DNA from: Promicromonospora umidemergens
Lineage (GTDB): Bacteria; Actinomycetota; Actinomycetes; Actinomycetales; Cellulomonadaceae
Direction: 5' to 3'
DNA: 64,000 nucleotides
NCBI RefSeq assembly: GCF_024171995.1
Contig: NZ_JAMTCT010000014.1
Location: forward strand, 111,726 to 175,725
Shown: in pieces, positions 49,606 through 58,323 of the stretch
How the letters are laid out: every line of letters begins with the position of its first letter
Numbering within the stretch: position 1 is the stretch's first letter
Program-made: the position numbers and the translations under genes
The notes under the pieces: generated by a model
Database searches by the model: none
Told to the model about the DNA's origin: nothing
Seen by the model: only the letters and a program-made list of their open reading frames with translations

Positions 49606-50766
49606 TCAGGCGCGGGCCGCGCTCGACGCACGCACGACGAGGTGCGGGCTCAGCTCGATGCGGTGCACCGGACGGTCCGCGCCGGCCGCCGGGTCGCTGC
49701 CGGCACCGCCGTCGTCACGCGTGCTCTCGCCGTCCGCCCGCGTGATGCCCAGCCGGCGCGTGAGCAGCTCCACCGCGCCCGCGCCGATCGCCGCCCGGGG
49801 CGGCCGTACCGCGGTGAGCGGGGGGTCGGCCAGGGCTGCCACCTCGTCGTCGTAGGCGACCACCGCCAGGTCCGCGGGTACCCGCATGCCGCGCTCCTGG
49901 GCCTGCTCCACCAGTGAGATCGCCTCTCGGTCGGAGTGCACCAGGAGCGCGGTGGCCCCGGTCGCCGTGCACTTGTCGAGCACGGACGCGGCGTCACCGG
50001 CCCAGCCGGCGTCGGACAGCGGAACGGTCTGCAGGTCCAGCACGACGTCGAGGCCCAGCTCGTCCGCCACCGCGAAGAACCCGGACCGGATGGCGGTCGT
50101 GTGCGGGGTCCGCGAGGTCACGAGCCCCACCCGCCGGTGCCCACGCTCCGCGAGGTGCCGTGCCGCCGTCCCCGAACCGAGCGCGTGGTCGGTGGCCACC
50201 GACTCGAGCGGCTCGCGATACCGCCCCGCCGCCAGCCGGCGTTCCATCAGCACCACCGGCAGGTTCAGGCCGGCGAGCCACTCGCCGAGCTCGGTGGCGT
50301 CAGGACCCTCGACGGGTGGCGCGACGAGCAGGCCGTCGACCCCCGGGGCGCCGTCGTCCCCGACGAGGGCCGTGACCTGGCGTCGTACCTGGTCCACGTC
50401 GTAGGACGCGCCGCGCAGGATCAGCCGCGCCGCCCCGTGCGCTGCGCCACGGGCACCGCGGATCACCTCGGGCCAGTAGTAGTCGAGCGACGGCACGACC
50501 ATGCCGATCGTCGGCAGCCCGCCGTCGCCCGACTCCTCCGGCTCGGCGGCCCCGGCGGAGCGCGCCGCGCCGGCCGGGATCCGGGCGCCGCCGTGCACCT
50601 TCTCCAGCGTGCCCTCGGCGACGAGCAGGGCGAGGTCACGCCGCACGGTCACCGGCGTGACGCCCAGCACGCGCGACAGGTCGCTCACGCGTGCCGACCC
50701 GGTCTCGCGTACCCGCGCGATGAGGCGCGCCCGACGTTCGCTCGGTAGCGGAGCTTCCTCCGTCAT
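49606..50766 (-). CDS. Hybrid regulator: DeoR-type HTH fused to a LacI-type ligand domain
   Basis: A 386-residue protein. Residues about 8-60 (RRARLIARVRETGSARVSDL, then LGVTPVTVRRDLALLVAEGT) form a DeoR/GntR-like winged helix with the R-x-D-L recognition helix. Residues about 85-385 are a sugar-binding periplasmic-like domain (TIGMVVPSLDYYWPEVIRG, ending SPHLVVRASSAARA) as in LacI proteins. This pairing differs from the phosphosugar-sensing DeoR norm. It overlaps the heparinase-like gene by four bases and probably regulates the divergent promoter at 52.8-53.0 kb. Confidence 0.87.
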   Translation of the reverse strand: MTEEAPLPSERRARLIARVRETGSARVSDLSRVLGVTPVTVRRDLALLVAEGTLEKVHGGARIPAGAARSAGAAEPEESGDGGLPTIGMVVPSLDYYWPEVIRGARGAAHGAARLILRGASYDVDQVRRQVTALVGDDGAPGVDGLLVAPPVEGPDATELGEWLAGLNLPVVLMERRLAAGRYREPLESVATDHALGSGTAARHLAERGHRRVGLVTSRTPHTTAIRSGFFAVADELGLDVVLDLQTVPLSDAGWAGDAASVLDKCTATGATALLVHSDREAISLVEQAQERGMRVPADLAVVAYDDEVAALADPPLTAVRPPRAAIGAGAVELLTRRLGITRADGESTRDDGGAGSDPAAGADRPVHRIELSPHLVVRASSAARA

Positions 50767-52805
50767 ACAACCTCCTGCGATCCGGACCCGGTGGGTCTCA
50801 TGGTTACCCGGAATGTGCCAGATGGCGCCTCTGTGCGCGCCGTCAGCCGCAACCTGGTGAGGTGTTCGCCCCAGACGGCGGTCAGCTCGGGGTCGTCCAG
50901 CTCGCGCACGTCGAGCTCCGCGTCGGCCGCCTCCGGGTCCCAGCTGATGGTGAGCGCGCGGGCCGACGTCGGGCCGTCGGCCGGGGTCGGGCCGCCGACC
51001 GCGGTGGAGCGGACCAGCACGCTGCCGGGCGCGAGCGTGACGTCCCCGGCGAGGAGCCAGTGCCACGCCGTCCGGCAGTCGGAGGTCGGGGCGCCGGCCA
51101 GGTCGTCGCCGGTCGTGGGGCTGGCGACCGCAGTGGATGCGGCCGAGAAGGACCAGGTGTCCTCGACGGTGACTGCCGACGCGGCCCGGTCCAGGACCAC
51201 CTCGCGCCACCAGGACTCGAGCCCGTCCACGGGATAGGCCCCGCCGAGGTCGACCCGGGCCCGCCAGGCGCGCTCCCGCGTCTCGTCGTCGAACGTAGGG
51301 TCAGTCGCTCTCTGAGGGCTGAGAGTGCGACCAAGCCTACGTTCGACGTCGGCGCCGGCGTCGGGGGCGCCGGCGGCGTCCGACACCGCGAAGCCGCGGG
51401 CTGCGAACTGCTCGCCCGGCGCCTGCTCGACCCCGCGCACCCGCGGGACGTTGTGCCAGTCGCCACGGACCACCCACGACGCGTACCGGTCCGGTCCGAA
51501 GGTCCCGGCACGGTAGGTCGGTTTGCCGGCGTCGACCACCACGGGCACCCCGTCGAGCGCCACGATGACGGAGCCGACGTCGACGTGGTTGTGGTTCTCT
51601 CCGTTGTGCCCACCCTTCACCGAGACGGCGAGGCCGCGCGTCGTCCCGGCGCTGGAGCGTGCCACGGCCACGCCCGTCGACGGGAACACTGCGCTCGGCA
51701 CCAGCGGCGGCGTCCCGGCCGGCGCGCCGGCCGGCGCGCCGGCCCAGGCCTGGTCCGACAGCATCCGGACCGCGCGCGGGAGCGACGCCCGCTCGTCGAA
51801 CAGGCCGCCGGGCAGCCCGCGGTACGACGCCGCGTGGCGCGCTGCGGCGTCGTCCCCCACGCGCAGCGCCCACGCGTGCACGATGTTCCAGGGCCAGGTC
51901 GCGAGCGGGCGCGCGGCGCCGTCGGCCACGTTGACGTACCAGTCGCCGCCGAGGTGCATGGAGTGCGGGAAGGTGACGGTGGCGCGGATGCGGTCCAGCG
52001 CCGCCGGCTCCGGCTCGATCCCGGCGAACCCGAGCAGGTCCTGCGCCTCGAGCGCGCGGGCGGCGCCCTGCCACCAGTAGTGGTAGCCCTCGTCGACCCC
52101 GCCGTCGGCGGGCAGCGAGGACCAGTAGGCGGCGATGCCCTCCGCGACGAGCGCGGAGACGGCCCTGCGCCGGTCCGGGTCCTCCTCCAGCGCGAGGTTG
52201 GCGGCGAGCACGTTGCCCTGGATCCACGGGCTCCAGTTCATGATCGGGTGGTCGACGCCGAGCCACCACCAGTCGCGCCGCTCGGTGAACGGCCGCAGCA
52301 CCCGGGTCTGGGTCTCCTGCCGGACCCGCCACCGGACGCCGGGTGCCCGCTCGTCGAGCGCCGGCCCGAGCAGGTGGTCGACCCACGCGAGCTGCGCGGC
52401 GACCTCGCCGGCTCCGAGGTCGAGGTACGGCTCGGTCACGGTGGGCGTGACCCGGCCGAACCGGTCGAACGTGTCGTCGTGCGCGGCCCAGCACCAGGTC
52501 GACTGCTCGCACAGCAGCAGCACGCCGTCGACCACCTCGTCGACGCGCTCGGTGCTGGGGTCGACCAGGGCAGCCAGCGTGGCACGGGTGAGGCGCGCGT
52601 GCCGGGCGGCGACGTGCGCCTCGTAGACCGTGCGGTCGCCGTCGCGGAAGAACCGGGCGTACTGCGAGGCGAGGGGCTGCGGCCAGGGGGCGCCGCGCTC
52701 GGCGTCGGCCGCCGCGAGCGTGGGGCCGCAGTCCGCTGTCACCTGGTCGGATGTCCAGAAGCTCCGGTCGGTGACATCGGGCGTTGGCAGCGACGCTGCT
52801 GTCAT
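50763..52805 (-). CDS. Heparinase II/III-like polysaccharide lyase candidate, intracellular
   Basis: A 680-residue protein with no signal peptide. The N-terminal half is an alpha/alpha-toroid (about residues 40-370; DVDH, WSPWIQGN and GYHYWWQG are likely substrate-cleft segments). The C-terminal half is the heparinase II/III beta-sandwich, with GGHNGENHNHVDVGSVIV (N404, H405, H407, D409) the family's hallmark. Members cut uronic-acid glycans by elimination. A long palindrome (51288-51347) lies within the beta-sandwich coding region, adding about 18 residues. It is divergent from the hydroxyacid dehydrogenase gene. Confidence 0.85.
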   Translation of the reverse strand: MTAASLPTPDVTDRSFWTSDQVTADCGPTLAAADAERGAPWPQPLASQYARFFRDGDRTVYEAHVAARHARLTRATLAALVDPSTERVDEVVDGVLLLCEQSTWCWAAHDDTFDRFGRVTPTVTEPYLDLGAGEVAAQLAWVDHLLGPALDERAPGVRWRVRQETQTRVLRPFTERRDWWWLGVDHPIMNWSPWIQGNVLAANLALEEDPDRRRAVSALVAEGIAAYWSSLPADGGVDEGYHYWWQGAARALEAQDLLGFAGIEPEPAALDRIRATVTFPHSMHLGGDWYVNVADGAARPLATWPWNIVHAWALRVGDDAAARHAASYRGLPGGLFDERASLPRAVRMLSDQAWAGAPAGAPAGTPPLVPSAVFPSTGVAVARSSAGTTRGLAVSVKGGHNGENHNHVDVGSVIVALDGVPVVVDAGKPTYRAGTFGPDRYASWVVRGDWHNVPRVRGVEQAPGEQFAARGFAVSDAAGAPDAGADVERRLGRTLSPQRATDPTFDDETRERAWRARVDLGGAYPVDGLESWWREVVLDRAASAVTVEDTWSFSAASTAVASPTTGDDLAGAPTSDCRTAWHWLLAGDVTLAPGSVLVRSTAVGGPTPADGPTSARALTISWDPEAADAELDVRELDDPELTAVWGEHLTRLRLTARTEAPSGTFRVTMRPTGSGSQEVV
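51288..51347. repeat. Palindromic element inside the heparinase-like gene
   Basis: The 12-bp outer arms 51288-51299 and 51336-51347 are exact reverse complements, with an inner stem (51306-51312/51321-51329) around TGAGGGCT. It is in frame and encodes RRLGRTLSPQRATDPTF-like residues. It resembles the intergenic palindromes of this genome in form but not obviously in sequence. Confidence 0.75.
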
Positions 52806-52819
52806 GTGCTGTCCTCCAG

Positions 52820-52923
52820 TGATCGAAAATGATCGTATAGGAAGTCTTTGAGAAGGTCCAGGGGCTTGCCAAGCGCGTGCGACGTGGGCTTCAATGGGCC
52901 ATCGTCCGATCGTAGTTGATCGG
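52820..52923. promoter_or_regulatory. Paired GATCG direct-repeat operators, divergent promoter
   Basis: TGATCG-aaaa-TGATCG (52820-52835) and CGATCG-tagt-TGATCG (52907-52922) each have GATCG units exactly 10 bp apart. The second also contains the inverted repeat CCGATC/GATCGG (52906-52923). Tandem units one helical turn apart suit a DeoR-type regulator. They lie between the heparinase-like and dehydrogenase genes. Confidence 0.6.
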
Positions 52924-52978
52924 AACTGTTCGTCTGGTGTTCCGGCGAACGTGACACTCGATGGGGAGGAGAGCGGTG

Positions 52979-54001
52979 GTGCGGCGACCTGAGGTCCTGC
53001 TCGTCATGGATGACCGAGCCCGGCGTATGCAGTTCGGTCCTGAGGAGGACACCCGGCTGCGTGAGCTCGCGCGGCTCGGCGAGCCGGTGCGCGTCACCGC
53101 CTATGACACGCCAGAGGCGAAGGAGCGGCTGGCCGACGTCGAGGTGCTCCTCACGTCGTGGGGCGCTCCCCGGGTCACCCAGGACGTGCTGGACCTCGCG
53201 CCGAACCTGCGTGCGGTGCTGCACTGCGCGGGAACGGTCCGGCCGCTCGTGTCCGACGCCGTGTGGGAGCGCGGGCTGCTCGTCACCAACGCCGTGGCGG
53301 AGAACGCGCTGCCGGTCGCGGAGTTCACGGTGGCCGCGATCTTCATGGCGGGCAAGAAGGCACCGTTCCTCGCGAACCTCGCGCGCACGCGGCGCGACGA
53401 CTGGTCCTATCTCGGCGAGCACGGCGTGCTCTCGAACCGCGACCGGGTCGTCGGGATCGTCGGCTTCTCCCGGACCGGGCGCCAGGTGGTGGAACGGCTG
53501 ACCGTGCCGGGCTCCGGCCCGGAGACCCGCGAGATCCTCGTCGCTGACCCGTTCGCGGACCCCGCCGCCGTGGCAGAGGCCGGTGCCCGGCTGGTGTCGC
53601 TCGACGAGCTGCTGGCGGCGTCCGACATCGTCTCCCTGCACGCTCCCGAGCTGCCCTCGACGCGCAAGCTGATCGGCGCACGCGAGCTGGCCCTCATGCC
53701 GGACGGCGCCACCCTCATCAACACCGCGCGAGGCGCCGTCGTGGACACCGCCGCGCTGGAGCTCGAGTGCGGAGGAGGCCGCATCTACGCGATGCTCGAC
53801 GTCACCGAGCCGGAGCCGCTGCCGGCGTCGTCCGTGCTGTACGACCTGCCGAACGTCATGATCACGCCCCACATCGCGGGGTCGCTCGGGACGGAGACGC
53901 GGCGCATGACCGCCGCAGCGCTCGACGAGCTGGAGCGGTACGCGCGGGGCGACGCTCCGCGGAGTGCCGTGACCCGCGCCGACATGGAGTTCGTCGCATG
54001 A
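52979..54001 (+). CDS. D-isomer-specific 2-hydroxyacid dehydrogenase
   Basis: A 340-residue NAD(P)-dependent enzyme. VGIVGFSRTGRQV is the Rossmann loop, INTARGAVVDTAAL carries the catalytic arginine, LDVTEPEPLP the glutamate and MITPHIAGSLGTE the histidine. The GTG at 52979 has AGGAG seven bases upstream. An ATG at 52961 would contain this ribosome binding site, so it is less likely. Co-transcription with DUF2264 and importer genes suggests reduction or oxidation of a sugar-derived keto or hydroxy acid. Confidence 0.87.
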   Translation: MRRPEVLLVMDDRARRMQFGPEEDTRLRELARLGEPVRVTAYDTPEAKERLADVEVLLTSWGAPRVTQDVLDLAPNLRAVLHCAGTVRPLVSDAVWERGLLVTNAVAENALPVAEFTVAAIFMAGKKAPFLANLARTRRDDWSYLGEHGVLSNRDRVVGIVGFSRTGRQVVERLTVPGSGPETREILVADPFADPAAVAEAGARLVSLDELLAASDIVSLHAPELPSTRKLIGARELALMPDGATLINTARGAVVDTAALELECGGGRIYAMLDVTEPEPLPASSVLYDLPNVMITPHIAGSLGTETRRMTAAALDELERYARGDAPRSAVTRADMEFVA

Positions 54002-55875
54002 GCCGCCACGTCCCCGCCATGCAGACCGGGCCAGAGGCCCGCGCCTGGCTCGCAGGCTACGCCGACCGGCTCCTGGCCGGGGTCCGGCCGTACACCTCAC
54101 CGAGCGGCTCGCTCATCACCCTGCCCGGCGCGCCCGGCGGGTACGGCACCGCCGTCGACGGCCTCGAGGGGTTCGCGCGCACCTTCCTGCTGGCCGGCTT
54201 CCGGCTCGCGGGGGAGGACGGCGCGGACCCGACGGGGCTCGCCGAGCGGTACGCGGCCGGGCTGGCCGCTGGGACCGACTCCGCCCACCCGGAGCGCTGG
54301 ACGCGGCCAGAGGAGCACGGCCAGGCCAAGGTCGAGGCCGCCTCCCTCGCCCTGATCCTCGACCTGACGCGCCCCTGGATCTGGGACCGCCTCTCGCCCG
54401 ACGTGCAGGAACGCACCGTCGAATACCTCGCGTCCGTGGTGGGCGACCCCGACTACCCGGACAACAACTGGGTCTGGTTCCGGATCGTGGTGGAGACCTT
54501 CCTGCGGTCGGTGGGTGGCCCGTTCTCGGCCGACGACGTCGTGCACGACCTCGCCGCGCACGACCGGTTCCGCCGCCCGGGCGGCTGGTTCGCCGACGGG
54601 CCCGAGCGGAGCTTCGACCACTACGCGGGCTGGGCGCTGCACCTGTACCCGGCCCTGTGGCCGCGGATGTCGGGCGCGGCCGAGGTCGCGGCGGCAGCGG
54701 GCGACGACCTTGCGGCCCGGTCCGCGAGCGACCGCGAGCACCTGGCGCGCTACCTCGACGACGCGCTGGCCCTCGTCGGGTCCGACGGCTCCCCGCTGAT
54801 CCAGGGCCGCAGCCTCACCTACCGGTTCGCGGCCGCGGCGCCCTTCTGGGCCGGTGCCTTCGCGGGCGTCGGCAGGCCGGGCCAGCTCCGGGAGGCGGCG
54901 ACGCGGATCGTGCGGCACTTCGCCGAGCACGAGGTGCCGGGGCCGGACGGGCTCCTCACCCTCGGCTGGCACCACCCGTGGCGCCCCATCGCGCAGCGCT
55001 ACAGCGGCCCCGGCTCGCCCTACTGGGCGAGCAAGGGCCTGCTCGGCCTCGCGCTCCCGGCGTCGCACGAGGTGTGGACGGCCGCACCCGAGCCGCTCCC
55101 CGCCGACGTCGGCGACGTGCTCACCGTCGCCACCGCGCCCGGCTGGGCGATCAGCACCACGCGCGACGACGGGATCGCGCGCGTGATCAACCACGGCACC
55201 GACCACGCCGTGCCGGGAGCCGACGGCGGTGACTCGCCCCTGTACGCGCGGTTCGGCTACTCGACGGCGACCTCGCCGCTGCTGGACGCCGAGGCGTGGG
55301 CCTCGCCGCTCGACCAGTCGGTAGCGCTCCTGACCGCGACGGGCCAGGCGACCCACCGCACGGGCTTCGAGCCCGTGCAGGTCTCGGCCGTCGGCGCAGC
55401 GGCGGTCCTCGGGTCCGTCGCCGACGTGCACTGGGTCGAGGCCGATCTCTCCGTCCCGGACCACGGGTCCGGGCGACCCGGTGCCGCCACGGCGGCGGGG
55501 CGGATCACTACCGTCTCGATCGTCCGCGGTGCCTGGGAGGTGCGTCTGGCGCGAGTCTCGGAGAGCTCGGCCGACGCCGTCGCGCTGCGGATCGGCGGCT
55601 GGGCCGCCGGTCCGGGGCTCGTCTCGACCCTGGTACCGCTCCTTGGCGACGTCGCCCCGGTGTGCGGCGAGACGACGTCCGACGACGCCACGCCGCTGGC
55701 CGGCCCGACGACCACCCCCTGGTCGCGGTACGCGCCGGTCCCCGACGGCTGGACCGCCGTCGGCATCTGTCTGGCGCGCACGCCCGCCACCCGGCGACCG
55801 CGTCTCGAGCTCACCACCGGACAGGCCGTCGTGACCTGGCCGGACGGGGAACAGACCACGGCGACCCTGCCCTGA
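53998..55875 (+). CDS. DUF2264-family protein, probable intracellular glycosidase
   Basis: A 625-residue protein with no signal peptide. The N-terminal two thirds (about residues 15-390) is an alpha/alpha-barrel with NNWVWFRIVVETFLRSVGG and FADGPERSFDHYAGWALHLY; a beta-rich C-terminal part follows. DUF2264 proteins have, to my recollection, been assigned to GH154 with beta-glucuronidase activity reported for some members. That would fit a uronate-glycan locus, but catalytic residues are not identified here. The ATG overlaps the dehydrogenase stop. Confidence 0.82.
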   Translation: MSRHVPAMQTGPEARAWLAGYADRLLAGVRPYTSPSGSLITLPGAPGGYGTAVDGLEGFARTFLLAGFRLAGEDGADPTGLAERYAAGLAAGTDSAHPERWTRPEEHGQAKVEAASLALILDLTRPWIWDRLSPDVQERTVEYLASVVGDPDYPDNNWVWFRIVVETFLRSVGGPFSADDVVHDLAAHDRFRRPGGWFADGPERSFDHYAGWALHLYPALWPRMSGAAEVAAAAGDDLAARSASDREHLARYLDDALALVGSDGSPLIQGRSLTYRFAAAAPFWAGAFAGVGRPGQLREAATRIVRHFAEHEVPGPDGLLTLGWHHPWRPIAQRYSGPGSPYWASKGLLGLALPASHEVWTAAPEPLPADVGDVLTVATAPGWAISTTRDDGIARVINHGTDHAVPGADGGDSPLYARFGYSTATSPLLDAEAWASPLDQSVALLTATGQATHRTGFEPVQVSAVGAAAVLGSVADVHWVEADLSVPDHGSGRPGAATAAGRITTVSIVRGAWEVRLARVSESSADAVALRIGGWAAGPGLVSTLVPLLGDVAPVCGETTSDDATPLAGPTTTPWSRYAPVPDGWTAVGICLARTPATRRPRLELTTGQAVVTWPDGEQTTATLP

Positions 55876-55943
55876 CCAACCACGCGCACCCGATGGTCGC
55901 CATCGGGGCGTCGTAGAACGAGATCACTCGAAGGAGAGTAGAG

Positions 55944-57239
55944 ATGAACCGAAAGATCATGAGCGCGGTCGGCGTTGCCGCCGCCACGTCGCTGGCCCTG
56001 ACGGGGTGCGGCGGAGAGTCCGAGCCCGCGGCCGCCGAAGGCCCGGTCACCATCACCCTGGCCGGCTGGGACTTCGCGTCCACGCCGGAGTTCCAGACGC
56101 TCGCTGACGCCTACCACGAGGCCAACCCGGACGTCACCGTGGAGCTCAAGGAGTACCCGGCGGGCGACGACTACGACACGGCCCTCACCGCCGACCTGTC
56201 CGCCGGTGCCGCGCCGGACGTCTTCATCGTGAAGAACCTGAAGAACTACGTCACGTTCACCGAGGGCGGCACGCTGCTCGACATCTCGGACGTGGCGGCG
56301 GAGCTCGACCCGGAGACGGGCGGCCTGGAGTCGATGGCGGTCGACGGCGTGACCTACGCGGTGCCCTACCGCCAGGACTCGTGGCTGCTCTACTACAACA
56401 AGGCGCTGTTCGAGCAGGCCGGCGTCGACCTGCCCGACGGGTCCTGGACCTGGGACGACTACGCCGCTGCCGCGGAGGAGCTGACCACGGGCATCGACGA
56501 GAAGCAGGTCACCGGTACCTACCTGCACAGCTGGCAGTCCGCCGTGCAGGGCTTCGCGCTCGCGCAGACCGAGGGCGCCTCGATCGACGGCGGCGACTTC
56601 TCGTACCTCGCGCCGTACTACGAGCGTGAGCTCGCGACGCAGGAGGCCGGCGCGCAGCCCAGCTACGCGACGGTCACCACGAACGAGCTGACCTACCAGG
56701 CGCAGTTCGGCACCCAGAAGGCCGCGATGATGCCCATGGGCTCGTGGTACATCGGCACGCTGGTCGCGGAGCAGGAGTCGGGCGCGGCGGAGACGTTCGA
56801 GTGGGGCATCGCCCCGATGCCGCAGCTCGACGAGTCGACGACCGGCACCGAGAACACGCCGGTCACCTTCGGCGACCCGACGACGATGGGCATCAACGCA
56901 GGGATCGACGAGTCGAAGATCGCGACCGCCAAGGACTTCCTGCGGTTCGCCGCCGGCCCGGACGGCGCTGCCGCGCTCGCCGAGATCGGTATCACGCCCG
57001 CGCTGATCGACGACGCGGCGGCCGACGCGATCTTCTCGCTGGAGGGTGTGCCGCAGGACGACCTGTCCCGGTTCGCCTACACCACGCACGAGACGCTACC
57101 GGAGAACCCGGTAGGACCGACGACGGCGGGCATCCAGACCATCCTGGGCGAGATGCACTCGGCGGTCATGTCGGAGTCCACGCCGGTCGACGAGGCCATC
57201 ACGGAGGCCGAGGAGCGCGTAGCCAACGAGGTCGGCTAA
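55944..57239 (+). CDS. Sugar-binding lipoprotein of the heparinase/DUF2264-locus importer
   Basis: A 431-residue family 1 receptor. The signal MNRKIMSAVGVAAATSLAL is followed by the lipobox LTGC. Strand 1 is ITLAGWDFASTPEFQTLADAYH, and the middle has YRQDSWLLYYNKALFEQAG, the hinge region of oligosaccharide receptors. GAAGGAGAG precedes the ATG. It stands 68 bp after the DUF2264 gene, and a hairpin separates it from the permeases. The ligand is probably the substrate of the locus enzymes. Confidence 0.9.
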   Translation: MNRKIMSAVGVAAATSLALTGCGGESEPAAAEGPVTITLAGWDFASTPEFQTLADAYHEANPDVTVELKEYPAGDDYDTALTADLSAGAAPDVFIVKNLKNYVTFTEGGTLLDISDVAAELDPETGGLESMAVDGVTYAVPYRQDSWLLYYNKALFEQAGVDLPDGSWTWDDYAAAAEELTTGIDEKQVTGTYLHSWQSAVQGFALAQTEGASIDGGDFSYLAPYYERELATQEAGAQPSYATVTTNELTYQAQFGTQKAAMMPMGSWYIGTLVAEQESGAAETFEWGIAPMPQLDESTTGTENTPVTFGDPTTMGINAGIDESKIATAKDFLRFAAGPDGAAALAEIGITPALIDDAAADAIFSLEGVPQDDLSRFAYTTHETLPENPVGPTTAGIQTILGEMHSAVMSESTPVDEAITEAEERVANEVG

Positions 57240-57249
57240 CCACTCCTTC

Positions 57250-57312
57250 GGTTGTGGGCGCGATCGATGCGCCCAAGACGGACGCACAGTCGCAACGTTC
57301 GCGCCCACAACC
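57250..57312 (+). repeat. Long inverted repeat after the binding-protein gene (copy 2)
   Basis: Perfect 14-bp arms are at 57250-57263 and 57299-57312; inner stems are possible. The segment from about 57278 to 57316 is roughly 85% identical to 5940-5980. As with copy 1, it is between the binding-protein and the next gene of an importer operon. Confidence 0.75.
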
Positions 57313-57369
57313 AAGAGCCGGCCCGCGCGGGCCCCGGACCATCACGCACTCGACGAGGAGATATCCCCC

Positions 57370-58323
57370 ATGACGACACCGGTCGTCGGCAGACAGCGGA
57401 CCCTCGGGTTCTCGCAGCCCGCGCCCCCGCCGCCGCTCAGAACCCCACGTACGTCGCTCAAGCTGCGCAACGCGCTGATCGGCTGGACCTTCATCCTGCC
57501 GAACTTCCTCGGCTTCGCGGTGCTCACCCTCGTGCCGGTGTTCACGCTGTTCTACATGTCCCTGACGGACTGGAACATCTTCGGAACCGCCAAGTGGGTC
57601 GGCCTCGACAACTTCGCGCGGCTGGTGGGCGACAAGAGCTTCCACATCGCGCTCGGCAACACGTTCTACTACGCCGCGCTGCACATCCCGATCACCATCG
57701 TGGTGTCCCTCAGCCTCGCGCTGCTGCTCAACCAGAAGCTGCGCGGCGCCGCGTTCTTCCGCACCGTGGCGTTCTTCCCCTACATCACGTCGATCGTCGC
57801 GGTCGCCGTGGTGTGGAACATGCTGTTCAGCCCCGAGTTCGGGCCGATCAACCAGTTCCTGAGCCTGTTCACCGACGGCGACGTGCCCGGCTGGACGGTC
57901 TCCAAGGACTGGGCGATGCCCGCCGTGATCATCGTGGGCACCTGGAAGGACATGGGCTACTACATGCTCCTGTTCCTGGCCGGCCTGCAGACGGTGCCCG
58001 GCGAGCTGCAAGAGGCCGCCCGGCTCGACGGCGCCAACGCCTGGCAGCGGTTCCTGAACGTCACCCTGCCCTGCCTGCGACCCACGATGTTCTTCGTGAC
58101 CGTCATGGTCACCATCCAGAGCCTGAAGGTGTTCGACCTGATCCTCGTCATGACCGACGGTGGCCCGGGGCAGGCGACCCTCGTGCTCAGCCAGTACATC
58201 TACCAGAAGGGCTTCGAGCAGTTCGATTTCGGGTACGCCTCGGCGATCGCCGTCGTCCTGTTCCTCATCTGCATCGTCGTGACTGTCGTGCAGTTCCTGT
58301 ACAACAAGCGGAAGGAGGCGTGA
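57370..58323 (+). CDS. Carbohydrate ABC permease 1 (MalF-like half)
   Basis: A 317-residue membrane protein with six helices. LIGWTFILPNFLGFAVLTLVP starts helix 1, and LQEAARLDGANAWQRFLNVT (about residues 210-230) is the EAA loop. A GAGGAG ribosome binding site precedes the ATG. TGATG joins it to the following permease. As in two other operons here, no ATPase gene is present. Confidence 0.9.
   Translation: MTTPVVGRQRTLGFSQPAPPPPLRTPRTSLKLRNALIGWTFILPNFLGFAVLTLVPVFTLFYMSLTDWNIFGTAKWVGLDNFARLVGDKSFHIALGNTFYYAALHIPITIVVSLSLALLLNQKLRGAAFFRTVAFFPYITSIVAVAVVWNMLFSPEFGPINQFLSLFTDGDVPGWTVSKDWAMPAVIIVGTWKDMGYYMLLFLAGLQTVPGELQEAARLDGANAWQRFLNVTLPCLRPTMFFVTVMVTIQSLKVFDLILVMTDGGPGQATLVLSQYIYQKGFEQFDFGYASAIAVVLFLICIVVTVVQFLYNKRKEA

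Noticed and set aside
51715..51746. GGCCGGCGCGCC repeats as a regulatory palindrome
   Set aside because: It is in-frame coding for an Ala-Pro-Ala-Gly repeat in the heparinase-like protein; self-complementarity follows from codon choice.
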